From: Gonapodya prolifera JEL478
Lineage: Eukaryota; Monoblepharomycota; Monoblepharidomycetes; Monoblepharidales; Gonapodyaceae
Reading direction: 5' to 3'
Assembly (NCBI GenBank): GCA_001574975.1
Contig: KQ965739.1
Coordinates: forward strand, 508,966 to 572,965
Length of the DNA: 64,000 bases
This document shows, piece by piece, positions 58,982 to 64,000 of this stretch. Each line of letters starts with the position of its first letter. Position 1 is the first letter of the stretch. Below the pieces are notes generated by a model. It did not search any database. It had not been told where the DNA came from and saw only the letters and a program-made list of their open reading frames with translations. Position numbers and translations under genes: made by a program.

Positions 58982-60911
58982 ATGGCGCCCACCCAAGATG
59001 AAGTCGTCGATGAGAACAAACGACTAAAGGATCAGATTTCCCGGTTGATGGACGAGCTGGTCCGCGCCGAGGAGGGGATCGCGAAACGACAGGAACATGT
59101 TCGTTGTTTCCAAGTCAGAAGGCATCGTGGGAGTGACCGAGCTCATCTGGGTTGTTTATGATTGCAGGTTCGACGAAGCCTTCGTGCAGAGATGGAATCC
59201 ATGAAACAGGAACATGATGCTCAGATGGAAGAGCTTGAGGAAGAGGCGAGTTAAATAGATCGTAAAACCGGCTTGGTTGTTTTCGGACTTTCATTGGCGT
59301 GTGCCCCGCAACAGATCGCACGTCTCAAAGCCCAAGTGGAGCAATTGGAAGCAAACGTCGCAGAAATGGATGAGGAGCTCATGTCCGCATCTGAGTACTG
59401 TGCGGCACTGGAGAAAAAGATAAAAGACGGCGAGGGGCTGGTGAGGAACCTCGAATCATCATGTCAATGTTAAAGGGAGACAAATGAAGCGTTTGTGCAG
59501 CGCAAACATATTGCTCAGCTTGAAGCAGAGCTTGACAAAGCGGAGGCGGAACTGGATGAAGCAGACAATATGGTGGGTTTTCGGTTGAAGGCATTCAAAG
59601 TGACCGACCACTGATACTTTAATAAAGCGCAAGGAGAATGAAGAGCTTCAGGAGCAGCTTCAGGATGCATTTACACGTATGCGTGAACTCCAGGAAGCTG
59701 CGGAGCAGGCCCAGGATACCGAGACGTTGGAAGCCCTCGTGAGTTTTGTTCCGATGTCATGAGCTTAACGCTATGAATAATATGTTTGCATCAACCAGCG
59801 AACGGAAATTGAGCGATTGGTAAGTCTCCCCATCCTCCAAGCTCATAAACAGAAGGGTCTCACATTATTTCCGTGAAAAGAAAGCGGACGTGGACACGGT
59901 TGTGAGTAATCCATTGCGAACTCCGTTCACGAGTGACTTTTGTAACGATGTCAACCACTCCAGTCGTCAGAAAAGAAGGATCTTGAGGACCAAGTCCGTG
60001 ATGCCGCTATCAAACGGCTCGAGCTGGAGCGGAACCTCACCACGGCGGACGAAGAAAACGATCGACTTCGCGCCGAAGTCGCCGCTCTTCGTGCGGAAGC
60101 TGCGCAGGCGCGATTGAACCGCAAACCGTCCATCTTTGACGCCGAGGCCCGCGCAGCGGCCGCCCCCATTCAGCGTGTGAACTCACGATCTCGCCCGACA
60201 TCACCAAACTCTGAGCAACAAAGCCCGCAGTTCCGTGCGCAAGTTGTCGGCGAAGCCGAGGCCAAGGAGGAGCTCCAACGGAAACGGTCGTCGGGCCACT
60301 CGAGACAGCCGAGCAGGGCGCCATCCCCGACATCGACATCGGATGCCACGTCCAAGCCGCCCTCACGCAACCGTGACGGCGAGGTGCGCATTCAGCGCTC
60401 CATGTCCACAATGAACCGCCCCTGGGCGCGGACTGCCAGCAGCGGCGCGATGGCGAACACGAACGGCAACGGCAACGGAGTGGCCCCTGCCGCCGACCCC
60501 CCGTCCCCGGCTGGCCCGGCGGTGTCCCGGCAGGTTGCAGCAGTGAAGCGGGCCCAGTCGGCCAAGCTTCCGCGAAGACGCAAGGGCCCCGGCGGCAACG
60601 CGCTTGACGACTCGGAGGAAGAAGGCGGGAGGTACGACAGGGACTCGACGAGCTCTCGGGACGACACCTTGGTCGAGCTGGAGTCGCGGGCGTCCGAGGT
60701 GGACTTTTCGGGCAAGGACTATGGCAGGAAGAGGAGCTCGAGTGGCAAGGATGCGCTGTTGAGGGAGGCTTACGATGATTTCGCGGGCAGAGACTCGCGC
60801 AAAGAGTACTCGTCGCCCAGGGACGGAGCGTCGCCGAGAGAGTACGCGAGGAGGGAGAAGGATCATGTGAAACCCATTCCCCCATCGCCCCTTTCCGACG
60901 TGGAGGTTTAG
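58982..60911 (+). CDS. Coiled-coil protein with a basic, disordered C-terminal region
   Basis: Many small exons: 58982-59098, about 59168-59245, 59315-59440, then others including 59799-59819 (21 bases) and 59881-59898 (18 bases), and a long final exon from about 59964 to 60911. The N-terminal half is a nearly continuous heptad-repeat coiled coil (DENKRLKDQISRLMDELVRA, QVEQLEANVAEMDEEL, QLEAELDKAEAELDEA). After LRAEAAQARLNRKPSIFD the last 250 residues are Ser/Arg/Pro-rich and likely disordered. One intron (59246-59314) appears to start with GC. Such proteins are often cytoskeletal or scaffolding, but I recognise no named family. Codon use is GC-rich toward the 3' end. The start context is good and the preceding 200 bases are free of genes. 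Confidence 0.65.
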
Positions 60912-61031
60912 TGCTGGTTCGCTAAAAGAAGTGTACTTTTGTTTTAAGTAATGTGTCAGTGTTTCAATTTTGGCTTGAGTCGGCGGAATACAGAGACTAC
61001 TACTTTAGTGAATTTCCTGGTCGACTTTTCG

Positions 61032-62824
61032 CTACTTTGCGATTGTGGGAAGAGGTGGCAACACTTTCCCCTTTGCGGGCACTTTGACGGATCCCACCTG
61101 CTGTGTGCCCGCCGCCACATGAACGAGCGAGGGTGAAGACGACCCCGGCGATCCACCTCCACTACTCTTGCCGCCGTTGGCCTGGAATGCCGCCTGCAAC
61201 CTCCTAAACACATTGGGGGACCCAAGCACCTGCGATCCCGACGCGCCCTGAGCTGCAACACTCTGAACCGCGCCCTTGTTGGCTGCCCTGCCTTTGCCCT
61301 GGGCCAAATTCTCCGCCTTCCGCTTCTCCCCCTCGGCCTTGATCTGCTCTGGTGACTTGTACGTCGCCAGGGCCGCGTAGTGGCTGACCACGTTCATGGC
61401 CGTCACGTGGCCGACCCACTCCCAATCCCCGGGCACGTCGGTGCGCACGCGGTTGATCTCGAAACGGTACACGGACGCGTCCTTGGGGAACCCGGGCTGC
61501 AGCTCCGCGTCCAGGTCGAACGCGAGCTCGTTGAGCAGGTGCGAGAACAGCGCCTGGATCACCCCGCCGTGCGTGTAGAGCAGCACGTTGACGCGTTTGT
61601 GCGGCGGGCGGGCGGGCGCCGGGCCGGGACCGTGTTTGTGTGGGGTTGTCGTCGCTGACGTCGGTTTGGGACCGGAAGTACCCAAGGCGCCCGAGTGGCC
61701 TTTACGGGCGGCGTACGTGGCGGCAGCTTGCGCGGGCGACATGGGACCCGTGGGCATGGCGCCCGTACTCGTGCCGGCGGCGCTGGTGGAGGATGCGGAT
61801 GCGGAGAGCCCGAGCGTGTTTGACGCGCGTCGGCCCACGAACGAGGACGGGACGGGCATGGCTGCGGACGAGGGTGTGCGCACGGGGGACGGGAGAATGG
61901 CGGACATGCGGCGGGCGTCTGTGTCGGAGACTTGAGGGCCCATGGAGATGCCCTTGTAGTGGCCGGACGAGGTAAGGAGGTCAGGTGCGAGCTTGGTGGA
62001 AGACGACCCGGGAGTGGTCTTTAAAGGGTCCTTGTCCTTGTCCTTGTCGTCGGCGGCGGCGAGGTCGGTGCTTCCTTCTCGACTGAGCGGGAACCCAGTG
62101 GGACCGAGGAGGTGTCGCGCAATGATGTCGGCGTACACGTCCAGGACGCGGTCCTCGAATTCCTGCGCGGATTCGCCGCCATTGTCGCTGATGAACTCTT
62201 CAAAGAGCTTGCCCTCCTCGTTGAGACGGGCTTTCGCTTCGGGCCATGCGAGGCCCGTGAGGTCGCCCAAGTTGCGCTCCCGCAGGCGGGGTTCATAGGT
62301 GATGGAGCGTCCGGGGACAAGTTTGGTCAACTCAAGAGCGGTCTGTAAGCGTTTTGTATTGGCGGTCGACGAGAGTGGTTGGTCGTTGTTGGATCAACGT
62401 GTGAAAGTGATTGTATGCAGCAAGACCAATAAGGACACAAGATACTTCATTGAACTGCAGTAATAATTGACGCACCTGCTTCGTCTGCCAAGCATCACTG
62501 CAGTACACGGCGTCCCACTCCGTCTTCTTGAGCCTCTGGGATACGAGCGCTGCCTGCTTTATCCCGCGGTGCGAGAGCTGATGCTCGGACTGGCCGACGA
62601 GCGTTCGCGGGCGGCACGAGGATACGCCCGTATCGGCGCTTGTGGGAGTGGGAAGAGACGAGTCAGCAGAGAGACAGCGCACGGCTTGCACTCTATCCCG
62701 CCGCCCAATCGCTGCCATCCACTCACTGCTTGACAACGGTGACAGCCAACACAACGTTTCCTCTCCGGTACTGGAGCGGCGCAGACTCTGGAAGCTGCAG
62801 GCGAGGGGGCGACTGCGCAGACAT
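61032..62824 (-). CDS. Histidine-phosphatase-superfamily (phosphoglycerate-mutase-like) protein with altered RHG motif
   Basis: Three exons. Exon 1 (from 62824) ends VVLAVTVVK; after an intron (donor about 62729) the chain continues HADTGVSSCRPRTLVGQSEH. So the usual RHGET block at the end of the first strand reads KHADT. Downstream blocks are normal: QLSHRGIKQAALVSQRL, DAVYCSDAWQTKQTALELTK, EPRLRERNLGDLTGLAWPEA, GGESAQEFEDRVLDVYADII, and the second catalytic block VLLYTHGGVIQALFSHLL. The His that would carry the phosphate is kept, but Arg and Gly of RHG are replaced by Lys and Ala. A long Ser/Ala/Thr-rich insert (about 150 residues) lies between the two halves, and the C-terminus is low-complexity. 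Substrate unknown; it could be a phosphatase of altered activity. Confidence 0.78.
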
Positions 62825-63018
62825 TAAGGATGGACGGTAATCGTGTAGGGAATCGAATGCAACCGGCTGTTGCAATGGTGTAACTGTTGCGAACTCTTTG
62901 TTGTTTTCTGGGACGATCGGTGCGAAGTTATCTTCGCACCCTTCGCACACCTGGTCTGACCCCGCAACACTCCTCAAAACTATTCTCATAAATACATTAC
63001 TACACATGACTCCGTTTG

Positions 63019-64000
63019 TCACGTTCGTGGCCGCTTCGTGGTCCCGCCTACGGTCCCCTCGCCAACACGTCGCGTCCCCGTTCGCCCACCCGCCCCACCT
63101 TCGTCGCTGTCCGAGGAGACAACAACCGCATCTTGGCTCACGACAAACGCACGCCGCGCAGCATCGCGTTTCGCTCGTTCGTTTTTTGCCGACGTGTGCA
63201 TGTCTCCCCTTGACGCATCCCATGATACAGACACGCTGGGTGCACCGTCAAGTGCAAGTGCAGGACTCATCACACCTCCCCGCCGCGTACCATCACCTCC
63301 CACGTCGTCCTCCGCACCCCCTTGCTGCTCCCACCCGAAATCCCACCCCGTATCGCCCCCATCCCACTCCCACGAATCCAACTCTGCCCACTCCTCCGCC
63401 GGTGGATCAGACCCAAAGTCCACACCAGGAGGTGCACGAGTGTTGTGTGAACCGGCCGGGTCATCTGCACGTGGATTCACTGGTCGACGACTAGCCCCAT
63501 TTCCTACTGAAGCGACCAGTCCATCCAACGCCGCGAAATCCATTTCTTCCATGTCACCCAGGTCGTCGTCAAAGTCATCCATGTCATCAAAGTCATCAAC
63601 CGTCTGCCCATCACCATTCCACGAGGCTGTGGCTGTGGCGTCTCTACTCGGCCCAGCGCCCACTGCACCCCATCCACCCGATCCCACTGCCGTCCTTCCT
63701 GAATCGCTCCCCTGCCACGGACCCGGTATGGCCCCGCTCGCACTCGCATCCATCCCAACCGCCGTTCGTCCAGAAGAGTCACCCCACGTCCCTCCAGCCG
63801 CGTTCGTGCCGCCGTGACCAGCACCACTCGTGGTAGTATGTGCGCCTTGTCCAGCGCCTGTGCCTACCACATGCGCACCCGCTTGTCCCGCGCCTGTGCC
63901 TGCCGCACCCGCTCGCGCACCCACCAACCCGTCCACCACCGCCCACACTTCCGGCGCAGAAAGCACCGCATCAAGCGAATCGTCCTCGTCGAAATCATAA
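63019..64000 (-). CDS. Acidic low-complexity protein, C-terminal part (cut by right edge)
   Basis: An open frame runs from the right edge to a stop at 63019, about 325 codons with no ATG needed inside the window, so the start lies beyond. The sequence is Gly/Ala/Thr-rich at first (GTGAGQAGAHVVGTGAGQGA repeats), then acidic with DDFDDMDDFDDDLGDMEEMD, Trp-rich (WDGGDTGWDFGWEQQGG) and finally basic (GTTKRPRT at the end, a possible nuclear localisation signal). I recognise no domain. The opposite strand is also open for 259 codons, but its product has no sensible composition. Confidence 0.5.
   Translation of the reverse strand, partial: YDFDEDDSLDAVLSAPEVWAVVDGLVGARAGAAGTGAGQAGAHVVGTGAGQGAHTTTSGAGHGGTNAAGGTWGDSSGRTAVGMDASASGAIPGPWQGSDSGRTAVGSGGWGAVGAGPSRDATATASWNGDGQTVDDFDDMDDFDDDLGDMEEMDFAALDGLVASVGNGASRRPVNPRADDPAGSHNTRAPPGVDFGSDPPAEEWAELDSWEWDGGDTGWDFGWEQQGGAEDDVGGDGTRRGGVMSPALALDGAPSVSVSWDASRGDMHTSAKNERAKRDAARRAFVVSQDAVVVSSDSDEGGAGGRTGTRRVGEGTVGGTTKRPRT

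Noticed and set aside
60037-60885. A 282-codon minus-strand open frame
   Set aside because: Antisense to the disordered tail of the coiled-coil gene, whose frame continues from a clear heptad repeat. The mirrored product is Arg/Pro/Ser/Cys-rich noise.
63038-63817. A 259-codon plus-strand open frame
   Set aside because: It is antisense to the acidic C-terminal exon of the partial gene at the right edge. Composition is Ser/Pro-rich as expected from reading Gly/Ala/Asp codons backwards.
1-64000. CRISPR arrays, transposable elements, rRNA genes
   Set aside because: No regularly spaced direct repeats, transposase, reverse transcriptase or integrase motifs, or rRNA-like segments were recognised on either strand.

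Overview
The window looks like a nuclear contig from an early-diverging fungus, most likely a chytrid. Genes are split by short introns (about 45-90 nt) with GTGAGT/GTAAGT-type donors and YAG acceptors. Stops are standard and spacing is tight. Marker genes fit a fungus: cobalamin-independent methionine synthase, V-ATPase subunit H, Rpn13, a complex I B12 subunit and a Gac1-type PP1 regulator. METTL24-type methyltransferases, GT77 and GT37-like enzymes and PTPS are unusual for Dikarya. The lineage is inferred from gene content only.

From 513 to 51075 the window is dominated by a glycan-assembly gene cluster. I count eleven glycosyltransferase (GT) genes carrying thirteen GT domains: a GT32-GT12 fusion, two GT37-like fucosyltransferases, a GT90/CAP10-like gene, three GT71/Mnn1-like genes, a GT77, a GT32-lectin-GT2 giant, a GT8 and a GT47/exostosin. 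Interleaved with them are seven apparently intact SAM-dependent methyltransferase genes, four of METTL24 (Methyltransf_22) type, plus one broken copy. Nearly all encode one N-terminal signal anchor, the type II topology of Golgi enzymes. The likely product is a branched, fucosylated and O-methylated surface or secreted glycan; this is inference from families and topology.

A few genes with other roles sit inside or beside the cluster: a glycogen-targeting PP1 subunit (4892-9798), the proteasome ubiquitin receptor Rpn13 (36673-38123) framed by an inverted duplication of a methyltransferase gene, NDUFB3 (46953-47162), and an RGG protein with a PAM2-like motif (47489-49220).

From 51366 to the right edge the content is ordinary housekeeping: MET6, VMA13, a 6-pyruvoyl-tetrahydropterin synthase with an insertion, a coiled-coil protein, a histidine-phosphatase-superfamily protein with an altered RHG motif, and an acidic low-complexity protein cut by the right edge. 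The left edge cuts an unrecognised gene.

Exon boundaries were read by eye from splice signals, frame continuity and paralogue comparison. Gene spans are firmer than individual junctions. No CRISPR array, rRNA, convincing tRNA or transposable element was seen.
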